Shown here one piece after another: positions 32,708 through 41,969 of a stretch of DNA of 51,979 bases. Below the pieces are notes generated by a model. It worked only from the letters and a program-made list of their open reading frames with translations, was not told the DNA's origin and searched no databases. This DNA is from an uncultured Bacilli bacterium (GTDB taxonomy: Bacteria; Bacillota_I; Bacilli_A; RF39; UBA660). The position numbers and the translations under genes are program-made. The DNA lies in the NCBI GenBank assembly GCA_934131695.1, contig CAKOZV010000008.1:1-51979 (forward strand). Direction: 5' to 3'. Numbering within the stretch: position 1 is the first letter of the stretch; every line of letters starts with the position of its first letter.

Positions 32708-33594
32708 AATATTCTTTCAGTATTTTTAAAATTGTATTTAGCTATTTCTTTAAGTTTTTCTTCTCCATACTTTTCTACTACTTCCTCTCCAACTTTATCA
32801 ACTTCTTTAGAAGCTCCCTTTAAAAGAGGAATATGAATACTATCTGATAATTTATCGAATTCTTTTAGGAAAATATATCTACTAATAATAGAAGAAGCAG
32901 CAACAGCAAGATTCTTATCTTCAGCTTTAGTCATAAAAGTGATACCTCGTTGAACTTCTTTAGCATCATTTAGATATTCATAATATCTTTTTTCTCTTGC
33001 AAATTCATCTACAATAATATAATCAATTTTCGGGTTAACTTCATGCATCAATTGATATAAAACCTTATTATGCATAATAGCTTTTATTTTATTCATATTA
33101 AAATCTTTGGTATAATTTTTATTATAATCAATATTATTTAGAATAAGACTACGGTAGGTTAGCTTTTTAGCAAGAATAGGAGCATTAGCTAAGATAAATT
33201 CATCAGTTAGCTTTTTACTATCTCTGATACCTAATTCTTCTAAAAATTTAACTTCTTCCTTTGGAACATAAGTAGCAGTTACTACTATGGGACCAAAATA
33301 ATCACCAGTACCAACCTCATCACTACCAACGGAAGAACAATTGTGATATTTATTATCATTAGTATTAACTTTAGGAGCAGATTCTATCCCATCCATTTCT
33401 TTCCACATAGCAGCATCAACATCAGCACTTTTTCCTTGAAACATAACCTTGCCAGATGTGTACATTGTAATAGTAGTATCCATATCAACTGCTTGAAAAA
33501 CTACATAAGGAATCTCTTTATCCTTTTTTTTATCTTTATAATATTCAATCATTTTTTCTTTTGTCTTGTCACTTACTCTTATGACTTCGTTCAT
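32689..33594 (-). CDS. rnhC: Ribonuclease HIII
   Basis: RNase HIII removes RNA from RNA-DNA hybrids. The 301-residue protein has the N-terminal TBP-like substrate-binding domain and the catalytic core starting SVGSDEVGTGDYFGPIVV, with the acidic residues in DEVGTGD and later IIVDEFA. The G-T-G-D wording is specific to HIII. The ATG at 33594 is chosen as GAGGTGG lies 6 bases before it. It is divergent from cvpA; in Bacillus the same genes are neighbours. Confidence 0.95.
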   Translation of the reverse strand: MNEVIRVSDKTKEKMIEYYKDKKKDKEIPYVVFQAVDMDTTITMYTSGKVMFQGKSADVDAAMWKEMDGIESAPKVNTNDNKYHNCSSVGSDEVGTGDYFGPIVVTATYVPKEEVKFLEELGIRDSKKLTDEFILANAPILAKKLTYRSLILNNIDYNKNYTKDFNMNKIKAIMHNKVLYQLMHEVNPKIDYIIVDEFAREKRYYEYLNDAKEVQRGITFMTKAEDKNLAVAASSIISRYIFLKEFDKLSDSIHIPLLKGASKEVDKVGEEVVEKYGEEKLKEIAKYNFKNTERILKTIIY

Positions 33595-33673
33595 TTTTTT
33601 CCACCTCATTTAATTTAGTATAGCATATTTTAAAAAATATAGTTATAATAAAAATATAGAAAGGATTTTGATT

Positions 33674-34387
33674 ATGGAAAATATTAATAATATTAGTATA
33701 CTTATTATTTTAATTATTTTAAGTTTTGGTATTTTAGGACTAAAAAGAGGAGTGATTAAAGAAGCAGCGGTGGTGCTAGGAAATATAGCAGCTATAATTT
33801 TAGCTTTCTTGTTAAAAGGTCTATTAGCAAGTTTTCTAATTAATTTATTTCCACCATTTAGAGTAAATTCTGTCTTTGGTCCTCTTAGTTCTTTAAGTAT
33901 TATCTTTTATCAATTAATAGCTTTTCTCGTACTGTTAATTATCTTTCATTTTATTCTAAGAATAATTGTTAGTCTATCAGGAATAATTAGTAAGATAGTA
34001 GATGCTACAGTAATACTAATTTTACCTAATAGAATCTTTGGTTTTGTCTTAGGAATAATAGAAGGTTATATAATAATGTTTATCGCTTTAAATATTTTAA
34101 TGATACCATTAAGCAGTAATGATGACTTTATGAATTCTAAAGTTAGAAAATCTATTATGGAAGATACACCAGTCTTAAAAGATAGCTTTGGTGGAATTAA
34201 TACAACACTTGAAGAAATTATGGCTCTTGATAAAAGTGATAGTGAAAATAGTTTAAATTTAAAAGTAATTGATATACTATTAAAGAATAAAATAGTTACA
34301 GTTGATGAAGTTAAAGAATTAGAAACTAATAAAAAGATAATTGATATTAATAATTTAGATACTGTAACTAATAAATATGAAGGGTGA
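33674..34387 (+). CDS. CvpA family membrane protein
   Basis: The 237-residue protein has four membrane segments in the first 150 residues and opens with the CvpA wording ILGLKRGVIKEAAVVLG. CvpA-like proteins (YshB in Bacillus) sit next to rnhC and mutS2; their function is unclear, with links to envelope processes. The polar C-terminal third is cytoplasmic. AAAGGA precedes the ATG at 33674 by 8 bases. Its stop lies 7 bases before trxA, so the two are one operon. Confidence 0.8.
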   Translation: MENINNISILIILIILSFGILGLKRGVIKEAAVVLGNIAAIILAFLLKGLLASFLINLFPPFRVNSVFGPLSSLSIIFYQLIAFLVLLIIFHFILRIIVSLSGIISKIVDATVILILPNRIFGFVLGIIEGYIIMFIALNILMIPLSSNDDFMNSKVRKSIMEDTPVLKDSFGGINTTLEEIMALDKSDSENSLNLKVIDILLKNKIVTVDEVKELETNKKIIDINNLDTVTNKYEG

Positions 34388-34394
34388 TGATAAG

Positions 34395-34697
34395 ATGATT
34401 TATTTAGAAGATGAGGCAAAATTTCAAGAATTAATAGCAAAAGGTGACGTTTTAGTAGATTTTTATGCTACTTGGTGTGGACCTTGTAAAATGGTTGGAG
34501 AAGTATTAGAAGAGTTAGAAGAACACTTTGAAGGGGTAAAAATCATCAAGATAGATGTTGATGAGTTTGAAAATATTGCTAAGGAGCATGGTGTTATGAG
34601 TATTCCAACATTAGAAGTTTATCGTGATGGAAAATTAATAAAAAAAGAAGTAGGATATAGAGACTATGATACCATTGCTTCTTGGTTTATAAAATAA
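34395..34697 (+). CDS. trxA: Thioredoxin
   Basis: The 100-residue protein is a typical cytoplasmic thioredoxin with active site ATWCGPCKM and cis-Pro in MSIPTLEVYRDG. It reduces disulfides in enzymes such as ribonucleotide reductase. I start at the ATG at 34395, preceded by GGGTGATGAT; an ATG at 34377 lies inside cvpA. In Bacillus polX and mutS2 separate cvpA from trxA; here they are directly joined. Confidence 0.95.
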   Translation: MIYLEDEAKFQELIAKGDVLVDFYATWCGPCKMVGEVLEELEEHFEGVKIIKIDVDEFENIAKEHGVMSIPTLEVYRDGKLIKKEVGYRDYDTIASWFIK

Positions 34698-34734
34698 TTA
34701 TTTGTAAATAAAGAAACAACAGAGTGGTGATTTA

Positions 34735-36342
34735 ATGATAGATGTAAAAGAATTAAATAATTTTATTACAAAAGTTAATGAAACAGAATTAGATTTTGAT
34801 AACTATAAAGATTTTTTTGATTATTCTATAAAAGTTTGTAAAGACTATGATATAAAATCAATAAATGGTACAAATGACAAGAGTTTAATGTTGCAAGAAT
34901 TAAAGTATATAGAAACTTTTTATCATAAACTTTGTAATATGCTTTATGGTCTTAATACAAAGTATGAATTCAAGTCAGATGGTAAAAATAACTATAACCC
35001 ACAAACAGACACTATATATTATAGATTTGGAGCTATGATGGATTTATTATCTAATTCAGCATATCATATAATGACTATATTTCATGAAAACAGACATGCA
35101 ATGCAATTTAAAGAAATGCTACATAACACTGACGTTTTGACCATGGATCCATCAGCAATAGTATTTGCTAAAGAATTGTTATCTACTGACGACGAAATCT
35201 ATAGAAAGAACCATAGTTCGTTTATGGTTGAAAATGATGCTAATCTTTTTGCTTACGGATATGTTAGAGAAATTGTAAAACAGCATTTTCCTGAAAATAT
35301 TGAGACAATTAACATGAGAATAAAAGGTGAGAATTATAATATTGCCACAGAACTATTTAATGGTTTTATTGATAGTGATGAAGTTTATAAGAATCCACCT
35401 GAGTCTAATTTGCCAATTTTATATTACATAGATATTAATTCAAAAAGAGTAGTTAATAAAGAACTTATTAAAAAATATCAAGTACTATCTTTAATATATA
35501 ACACTGATGGAACCATAAAAAATTACTCACAAATAATAAATGAAAGAGAAGCACAACTAGAAAAAGCAACAAATATGCAGATGAAATGTAAAAGATCATC
35601 ACATAGTTATAATGGTGATGAACTTCTTACTCAAGTAGATAAAGTTAATTTAGTATATAATACCATCATAAATAGTGATCCGGCATTATTTATTGAAGAC
35701 TGCATCTATAATAGAAATTATAATAAATTGATTAAAGAATTAGACAACTATCCTAGATTATTTGAACTATATAAAAAAGATTTTTTATCAATAATTCCCA
35801 AATACATGACTATAGAAAATGTGAAAGAATTTAAGCGATTATCAGCTAATATTAATTCTGAAGAACTTAAGTCTGTTTTAGATAAGAAATTTGAGTATAT
35901 TATAAAGAAAGAAATAAGAAATATTTCTGGTATGACAATAGATAATGAAGATGAAAATGGAGAATTAAAAGAAACTAATGTATTAAATCAAGAGTATGAA
36001 TATTTATCAAGTTTACTTAAGGAAAAAAATAAGAATAAAACACTTTCATCTGAAAAGTATAATACTCTTATGAAATATATTAATTCTACATACAAAGGTT
36101 TTATTTTAAATACCCAACAAGAAAATACGTTAAATAGTAGTGAAAATGATTTAGAAGATTCATATTTATTTGATGATCCTGTCTATTTAAAGCTATTTAA
36201 AAGATATAATATGCAAGAAGCATCAGAAGAAGAACATAGAATATTTGCAGAGAAATATGAGAGTGAAAAAGAAAAAATAGAGGATAGTAAGTTTGAAAAT
36301 ATTGAATCTACTGATAAAGTTGAACCGAGAAAAATTCTTTGA
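34735..36342 (+). CDS. Unknown protein with a zincin-like HENRH motif
   Basis: The 535-residue protein has HENRH at residues 117-121 (IMTIFHENRHAMQF) and an acidic helix about 45 residues later (SFMVENDANLFAYGY, E166), which could complete a gluzincin zinc site. The rest is helix-rich and charged, with Asn/Lys/Glu-rich stretches and no signal peptide. I do not recognise the family. It is not obviously alignable with the two M3-like proteins beyond the motif. GAGTGGTGAT precedes the ATG. It converges on the yigZ-like gene with a 14-base gap and no clear terminator. Confidence 0.55.
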   Translation: MIDVKELNNFITKVNETELDFDNYKDFFDYSIKVCKDYDIKSINGTNDKSLMLQELKYIETFYHKLCNMLYGLNTKYEFKSDGKNNYNPQTDTIYYRFGAMMDLLSNSAYHIMTIFHENRHAMQFKEMLHNTDVLTMDPSAIVFAKELLSTDDEIYRKNHSSFMVENDANLFAYGYVREIVKQHFPENIETINMRIKGENYNIATELFNGFIDSDEVYKNPPESNLPILYYIDINSKRVVNKELIKKYQVLSLIYNTDGTIKNYSQIINEREAQLEKATNMQMKCKRSSHSYNGDELLTQVDKVNLVYNTIINSDPALFIEDCIYNRNYNKLIKELDNYPRLFELYKKDFLSIIPKYMTIENVKEFKRLSANINSEELKSVLDKKFEYIIKKEIRNISGMTIDNEDENGELKETNVLNQEYEYLSSLLKEKNKNKTLSSEKYNTLMKYINSTYKGFILNTQQENTLNSSENDLEDSYLFDDPVYLKLFKRYNMQEASEEEHRIFAEKYESEKEKIEDSKFENIESTDKVEPRKIL

Positions 36343-36356
36343 TAAATAACAGAAAA

Positions 36357-36947
36357 CTAGATGGAACGATCTTCAATTAACTGTTTAACTCTATTGGTAA
36401 TGTTAAGATCAGGTAAATTTGTTAAACTATCAAGAAATGTTTCATCTACTTCTAAAGTGTAGATACATCTATCTTGATAAACTTTAGATAAAATATTCTT
36501 ATCTTTAAATAGGTAAGAGTATTTTTTTTCATTTTCATAACTAAATTCACAAGTTATTAAATAACCACTTACTACATTTAAAAGAATAGACTTTTTAAGA
36601 GATTCCAATAGACCATTTGTGTAGGCTTTTAAAAGACCACCCGTACCTAGTTTGATACCACCGAAGTAGCGAACGGAAATAACTAAAATATTAATAATAT
36701 TATTAGAAGTTAGTATAAAAAGCATAGGTCTTCCAGCTGTATTCTTGGGTTCTTTATCATCACTATAACCACTAGTATTTAAAAGATTGAAAGCATAACA
36801 GTAGTGTGTTGCACCCTTATAGTCTTCTCTTACCTTTTTTAAATAGTAATTAACATCATCTATATTATTAACCTTATATAATAAAGTAATAAACTTAGAG
36901 TGTTTTATCTCTTCTTGATAGCTTACATTTTCTTTAATTACTTGCAT
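36357..36947 (-). CDS. YigZ/IMPACT family protein
   Basis: The 196-residue protein shows IMPACT-family wording: IKHSKFITLLYKV near the start, GATHYCYAF, then DDKEPKNTAGRPM and ISVRYFGGIKLGTGGLLKAY. YigZ-like proteins are linked to translation control and dipeptidase folding in different hosts; the bacterial role is not settled. Length and both domains (N-terminal S5-like, C-terminal ferredoxin-like) look complete. Confidence 0.88.
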   Translation of the reverse strand: MQVIKENVSYQEEIKHSKFITLLYKVNNIDDVNYYLKKVREDYKGATHYCYAFNLLNTSGYSDDKEPKNTAGRPMLFILTSNNIINILVISVRYFGGIKLGTGGLLKAYTNGLLESLKKSILLNVVSGYLITCEFSYENEKKYSYLFKDKNILSKVYQDRCIYTLEVDETFLDSLTNLPDLNITNRVKQLIEDRSI

Positions 36948-36998
36948 TTAGATCACCACCTATATTTTATTAAAATTCTTTTTAAATGTAAAGATAAG

Positions 36999-37007
36999 TG
37001 GTATACT
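36999..37007 (+). promoter_or_regulatory. Extended -10 promoter of the permease gene
   Basis: TGGTATACT, the same extended -10 element as at 22505-22513, lies upstream of the GAAGGTG ribosome site. No clear -35 is visible. Confidence 0.5.
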
Positions 37008-37032
37008 AAGAAATAGAAATGAAGGTGCTAAG

Positions 37033-38178
37033 ATGTTTCGTGAAAAAGTAGATAAAAAAGAATTAAATAAATTTATTAAGACTTCTAATAAAGTATTACA
37101 ACTAGTTCATATTTTAGTGCTTGTTCTAGTGGCTTTATTAGTTACTTATGTTGTCAAGGAATGGAAGATTCTAGATTTTATTCTTAATATTTTAAAAGTT
37201 ATCTCTCCAGTCTTTATTGGTTTGCTAATAGCTTGGCTTTTAGATCCATTAGTTACTAAGATGGAAAAGAAGATGAATAGAGTAGTGGCTTGTGTTATAA
37301 CTTATCTTCTTTTAGTTATCTTAGTAGTATTATTATGCTACTTTGTTATCCCATCTTTTGCTACTGGTATTACTGATCTTGTTAATGCTCTTCCTTCTCT
37401 TATTGATAAAACTAAAAAAGGTGTTGATAACTTCTTTGCTTCTTTTGATAATTCCCTACTTGCTAGTTATGAGACTGATATTATTAGTAGAATAGAATCT
37501 ATTGGTAAGAATATGACAGAGACTTTACCTACTATGTTATTTAAAACAGTTAGTAAAATAATTAGTGGTGGAGCCAATATATTACTAGGTTTTATGATTG
37601 GTTTTTATATCTTATTTGATTTTAAAAAAAGTGAGAAACATATGTTATCACTAATACCTGATATTTATCATGATAATGCTAAAGACTTGATGCGAAGGAT
37701 TAATGGTAAGTTAAGAAATTATGTTCAAGGAGTGTTAATAGTCATGTTCTTTGTTTTCTTAACTCAAGCGATTGGTCTTTCTCTAGCTGGTTTAAAAGCA
37801 CCTTTACTATTTGCTTTGTTTTGTGCTGTAACCGATGTAATTCCTTATATTGGTCCATGGATTGGAGCGATACCTGCTTTATTTGTTGGTTTTTCAATGA
37901 ACCCTAAAGTAGGTATCTTAACTATCGTGTCAATTATGGTTTGTCAAACCCTAGAAAACAACTTTTATCAACCTTTAATTATGGGTAAAACAATGAAATT
38001 ACACCCTGTTACCATCATGCTGGGACTATTGATTTTTAACTATTTCTTTGGTATGATAGGAATGATAGTGGCAACTCCTGTTATTGCTAGCTTAAAGATA
38101 ATTTTAGAGTTTATTGATGAAAAGACAGGAGTAGGAGAGAAGTTTCATTCTCTAAACAAAAAAGAAGAATTAGACTAA
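37033..38178 (+). CDS. AI-2E family transporter (PerM/YdiK-like)
   Basis: The 381-residue protein has about eight membrane segments and the family wording PVFIGLLIAWLLDPLV near residue 55, then a periplasmic-side helical part, LRNYVQGVLIVMFFVF, and DVIPYIGPWIGAIPALFVG. AI-2E proteins were named for autoinducer export; several members are sodium/proton antiporters or have unknown substrates. A basic stretch follows the last membrane segment. It is followed by two small kinase genes and alaS in one direction with short gaps. Confidence 0.85.
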   Translation: MFREKVDKKELNKFIKTSNKVLQLVHILVLVLVALLVTYVVKEWKILDFILNILKVISPVFIGLLIAWLLDPLVTKMEKKMNRVVACVITYLLLVILVVLLCYFVIPSFATGITDLVNALPSLIDKTKKGVDNFFASFDNSLLASYETDIISRIESIGKNMTETLPTMLFKTVSKIISGGANILLGFMIGFYILFDFKKSEKHMLSLIPDIYHDNAKDLMRRINGKLRNYVQGVLIVMFFVFLTQAIGLSLAGLKAPLLFALFCAVTDVIPYIGPWIGAIPALFVGFSMNPKVGILTIVSIMVCQTLENNFYQPLIMGKTMKLHPVTIMLGLLIFNYFFGMIGMIVATPVIASLKIILEFIDEKTGVGEKFHSLNKKEELD

Positions 38179-38192
38179 GTCGAGGTGGTAAG

Positions 38193-38723
38193 ATGAAACT
38201 TTATTTAATTTGTGGTAAAGCAAGAGCAGGGAAAGATACTTTTGCTAGACTTATTAAACAAGAAGAAGAAAAAAATAACAAAAAAGTATGTATATTAAAA
38301 TTAACTGCTCCTTTGTATAGTTGGGCAGAAGACTACTTTAATTATGATAAAGAAAAGGATGAAAAACCAAGAGAACTATTGCAAACACTAGGTTATGACA
38401 TCTTACAGTTAAAACTAAAAAAGAAAGATTTTCTCCTTGACTATTTAATTACAACAATTGAAGTTCTTGATAATTATTATGATGTAGGACTTATTACTGA
38501 TGGTAGATTAGTTCATGAAATAGAAGTATTAAAAGAAAAATATCCTAATATCAAGACTATATTATTAACTAATAAGAAAGATAATAAGTTAACTAATAAA
38601 GAAAAAAATCATCAAACAGAAATAGATTTAGATGATTATAAAGACTTTGATTATATAGTAGAAAATAAAGATATGGAAAGTTTAAAGTTAGAAGCTTTAA
38701 AAATAGTGGAGGATAAAAGATGA
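38193..38723 (+). CDS. P-loop nucleoside-phosphate kinase-like protein
   Basis: The 176-residue protein begins MKLYLICGKARAGKDTFARL, a P-loop with GKxxxGKDT as in phage-type deoxynucleoside monophosphate kinases. A later LITDGRLVHEIEVLKE stretch fits the substrate side of such kinases. It is soluble. Its stop overlaps the next gene start by 4 bases. Substrate is not determined; dNMP or a cofactor precursor are both possible. Confidence 0.65.
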   Translation: MKLYLICGKARAGKDTFARLIKQEEEKNNKKVCILKLTAPLYSWAEDYFNYDKEKDEKPRELLQTLGYDILQLKLKKKDFLLDYLITTIEVLDNYYDVGLITDGRLVHEIEVLKEKYPNIKTILLTNKKDNKLTNKEKNHQTEIDLDDYKDFDYIVENKDMESLKLEALKIVEDKR

Positions 38724-39289
38724 ATAAAATAGTTGCAATAGTAGGAATGGCTGGTAGTGGGAAGAGTATTGCTTCTTCCTATTTTAATAATAAAGGATAT
38801 AGCTTAGTTTATTTTGGTGGAGTTATTTATGAGAAAATGAAAGAAGAAGGAATAGAAATAACTCCTGAGAGTCAGAAAGAATTTAGAGAAAAAATTAGAA
38901 AAGAACATGGTATGGGAGTAGTTGCTAAGCTTCTATTACCAAAGATTAAAAAACTATATAGTGAAGGTAATGTTATTTTAGATGGACTATATTCTTGGGA
39001 TGAATATAAGATTTTGAAAGAAGAATTTAAAGATTTAGTAGTAATTGCTATTGTCTGTGATAAGAAATTAAGGTATGATAGAATATCTAAGCGAAAGGAA
39101 CGAGCCTTTAACGAGGAAGAAATTGTAAGAAGAGATGTTACTGAGATAGAAAACTCTGCTAAAGGAGGTCCTATCGCTTATGCTGATTATTACCTTTTAA
39201 ATAATGGTAGTATGGAAAAGTATGAAGAAGACTTAGCAAAAATTAAGTGTTTAATAGAAGGAGTAGATAAAAATGAGAAAGATGACTAG
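38720..39289 (+). CDS. UPF0200-like nucleotide kinase (archaeal-type)
   Basis: The 189-residue protein has GMAGSGKSIAS (P-loop), YFGGVIYEKMKEEG, FREKIRKEHGMGVVAK, VILDGLYSWDEYKIL, then RISKRKERAF and VRRDVTEIE with AYADYYLLNNGS. This order matches UPF0200 proteins, best known from archaea and related to adenylate/dephospho-CoA kinases. It is sandwiched between another P-loop kinase and alaS with overlaps on both sides (4 and 17 bases). A nucleotide kinase role is likely; the substrate is unknown. Confidence 0.7.
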   Translation: MNKIVAIVGMAGSGKSIASSYFNNKGYSLVYFGGVIYEKMKEEGIEITPESQKEFREKIRKEHGMGVVAKLLLPKIKKLYSEGNVILDGLYSWDEYKILKEEFKDLVVIAIVCDKKLRYDRISKRKERAFNEEEIVRRDVTEIENSAKGGPIAYADYYLLNNGSMEKYEEDLAKIKCLIEGVDKNEKDD

Positions 39290-41969
39290 TAATGAGATTA
39301 GATCATTATGGATAAAATATTTTGAAGAACATGGACATAAATATGTAGAAAGTGCTCCCTTAATTCCAAGAGATGATAATTCACTATTATGGATTAATGC
39401 CGGAGTAACTCCTTTAAAGAAATATTTTGATGGAACAGTTATTCCTGAGTGTAGAAGAATTGTTAATATTCAAAAATGTATTCGTACAAATGATATAGAA
39501 AATGTTGGAATAACAAGACGTCATCATACTTTCTTTGAGATGATGGGTAACTTTTCAATTGGTGACTACTTTAAGAATGAAGCGATTAGTTTTGCTTTTG
39601 AGTTGTTAACTAGTGATAAATGGTTTGCTATTCCCAAAGATAGACTTTATGTAACAGTATATACAGATGATGCTGATGCTTTAAATAAATGGATAGAGCT
39701 TGGAATGGATCCTTCCCATATGATAAAACTTGATGAAAACTTTTGGGAAATAGGTAGTGGACCTTGTGGACCGGATAGTGAGATATTCTTTGACCGTGGG
39801 GAAAAATATGATCCAAATCATGATGCTTTTGAAAAGTTTAAAAATGATGATGAACAAGAAAGATATATAGAAATTTGGAATAACGTCTTTTCACAGTTTC
39901 AATCAGAAGAAGGAAAACCTCGTGAAAAGTATAAAGAGCTTCCACATAAAAATATTGATACTGGGGCAGGCCTTGAGAGATGGTGTACAATTTTTCAAGA
40001 TGTAGATTCTAGTTTTGAAACAGATTTATTTACCCCAATACTAGCTAAAATAGAAGAAATGTCAGGTATTCTTTATAATGGTCAAACTTCATTTAAAGTA
40101 ATCGCTGATCACATTAAAGCGATAACATTTGCCCTTTCTGATGGAGCAAGTTTTGGAAATACCGGAAGAGATTATGTTTTAAGACGTCTTTTAAGAAGAA
40201 GTTCAAGATTTGGTAAGCAATTAGGATTTAATGAACCATTCCTTTATAAATTAGTAGGAACTGTTTGTGAGACTATGGGAGACTTTTATAAAGAATTATA
40301 TGAAAAAAGAGCAGAAGTTGAAGCTTTAATACTAGAAGAAGAAAAATTATTTTTGAAAACTCTTGAACAAGGTATGACAAAACTTGATGATATCTTAGAA
40401 ACTGTAAATGATAAAGTTGTATCTGGTTATGATGCTTTTAAACTTTATGATACTTTTGGTTTTCCACTTGAATTAACCGAAGAAATTGCTAATGAAAAGG
40501 GGTATACAGTAGATAAAGATGGCTTTATTGATTATATGAATAAACAAAGAGAAGCTGCTAAGAAGAATAATCGTAATAAGACTTCTATGGCTAAACAAAA
40601 ACAAGTTTTAATGGATTTTAAAAAGCCTTCTACCTTTGTCTATGGACTATACCGTTTAAAAAGTAGTGTACTTGCTATCTTTAGTAAAGATAATCTTGAA
40701 AGAGAACTTGATCATGATGGTTATATTGCTTTAAAAAGAACTTGTTTCTATGCTGAGAGTGGTGGACAAGTAGCAGATACTGGTATGATTACAGGTAAAA
40801 ACTTTACTGCTAGAGTAGTAGATGTCTTTAAAGGACCAAATGGTCAACATATCCATAAAGTAAAATTATTATCTGGTAAAATAACTGTTGGTGATGAGTG
40901 TGAAGTTATTATTGATAAAGAGCGTCGTCATAATATTGAAGCTAATCATAGTAGTGTTCATATGCTACAGTATGCCCTACAAACCATTATTAGTCCCAAA
41001 GTTATACAAGCTGGTAGTTATGTAGATGATAGTAAACTTCGTTTTGACTTTACTTATACGGGCAAGATTTTTGATGAACAACTATATCAAGTAGAAGATA
41101 TGGTTAACGAAATGATAGATAAAGGAATAATAACCTCAACTGAAGTTATGCCACTTGATAAAGCTAAAGAGTTAGGAGCTATGGCTTTGTTTGGAGAAAA
41201 ATATGGTGAGACTGTAAGAGTAGTTAAGATTGATAAATCAATGGAATTATGTGGTGGTACTCATATAGCCAATACTAAAGATATTAAAAGATTTGCTATT
41301 TCTTCATTTGAATCTAAAGGAAGTAATACTTACCGAATAGAAGCTTGTACTAATAAAAAGATAGAGACAACTTTATTTGAACTTATTAAACCTTATAATG
41401 ATGAGATGGTTAAACTATTAATGAAATCTAAAGAAATACTTGAACAAGCTAAGAAGCTAGGTATTGATCTTACTTTTGATGTTACTATTGATAATAGTGC
41501 TCCAAAGAGTTATCGTGATATAGTGTTTAATCGTAATGAATTATCATACGTTCAAGGAGAGGTTAAAACTCTTGAGAGAAAATTCCAAGAGGAAAAAGAA
41601 AAACAAAGTCTAAATAAAGTAGATGAATATCTAACTAATCTGAAAGTAATAAATGATAAGAATTTCTTATATTTGACTTTTAATAATGAAGAAATGGATA
41701 TCTTAAAAGCGATAATGGATGCTTTAGCAAATAGAGTTGATAATTCTTTAGTATTCATAGTTAATATTAAAGAAGATAATAGTGTAAACTTTATCTGCCG
41801 TAATAAAATAGCTAGTTTAAGTGCTGGTTACTTAGTTAAACAAATAGCAAGTATTTCAAATGGTAATGGTGGTGGTAGTGCTACTTTCGCTCAAGGTGGC
41901 GGAAAAACTAGAGAAAAACTTGATGAAGTTTATAAATATTTAGTGGAGCAAATAAATGAAGCAGCATAA
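39273..41969 (+). CDS. alaS: Alanyl-tRNA synthetase
   Basis: The 898-residue enzyme has the class II core (FFEMMGNFSIGDYF, GPDSEIFFDRG, GAGLERW), the editing domain zinc motifs (HNIEANHSSVHML and CGGTHIANT) and the C-terminal dimer/C-Ala domain. The Gly-rich GNGGGSATFAQGGG stretch near the end is typical. The ATG at 39273 has AAGGAG 9 bases before it and is preferred over ATG 39282. It overlaps holA by 14 bases. Confidence 0.97.
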   Translation: MRKMTSNEIRSLWIKYFEEHGHKYVESAPLIPRDDNSLLWINAGVTPLKKYFDGTVIPECRRIVNIQKCIRTNDIENVGITRRHHTFFEMMGNFSIGDYFKNEAISFAFELLTSDKWFAIPKDRLYVTVYTDDADALNKWIELGMDPSHMIKLDENFWEIGSGPCGPDSEIFFDRGEKYDPNHDAFEKFKNDDEQERYIEIWNNVFSQFQSEEGKPREKYKELPHKNIDTGAGLERWCTIFQDVDSSFETDLFTPILAKIEEMSGILYNGQTSFKVIADHIKAITFALSDGASFGNTGRDYVLRRLLRRSSRFGKQLGFNEPFLYKLVGTVCETMGDFYKELYEKRAEVEALILEEEKLFLKTLEQGMTKLDDILETVNDKVVSGYDAFKLYDTFGFPLELTEEIANEKGYTVDKDGFIDYMNKQREAAKKNNRNKTSMAKQKQVLMDFKKPSTFVYGLYRLKSSVLAIFSKDNLERELDHDGYIALKRTCFYAESGGQVADTGMITGKNFTARVVDVFKGPNGQHIHKVKLLSGKITVGDECEVIIDKERRHNIEANHSSVHMLQYALQTIISPKVIQAGSYVDDSKLRFDFTYTGKIFDEQLYQVEDMVNEMIDKGIITSTEVMPLDKAKELGAMALFGEKYGETVRVVKIDKSMELCGGTHIANTKDIKRFAISSFESKGSNTYRIEACTNKKIETTLFELIKPYNDEMVKLLMKSKEILEQAKKLGIDLTFDVTIDNSAPKSYRDIVFNRNELSYVQGEVKTLERKFQEEKEKQSLNKVDEYLTNLKVINDKNFLYLTFNNEEMDILKAIMDALANRVDNSLVFIVNIKEDNSVNFICRNKIASLSAGYLVKQIASISNGNGGGSATFAQGGGKTREKLDEVYKYLVEQINEAA

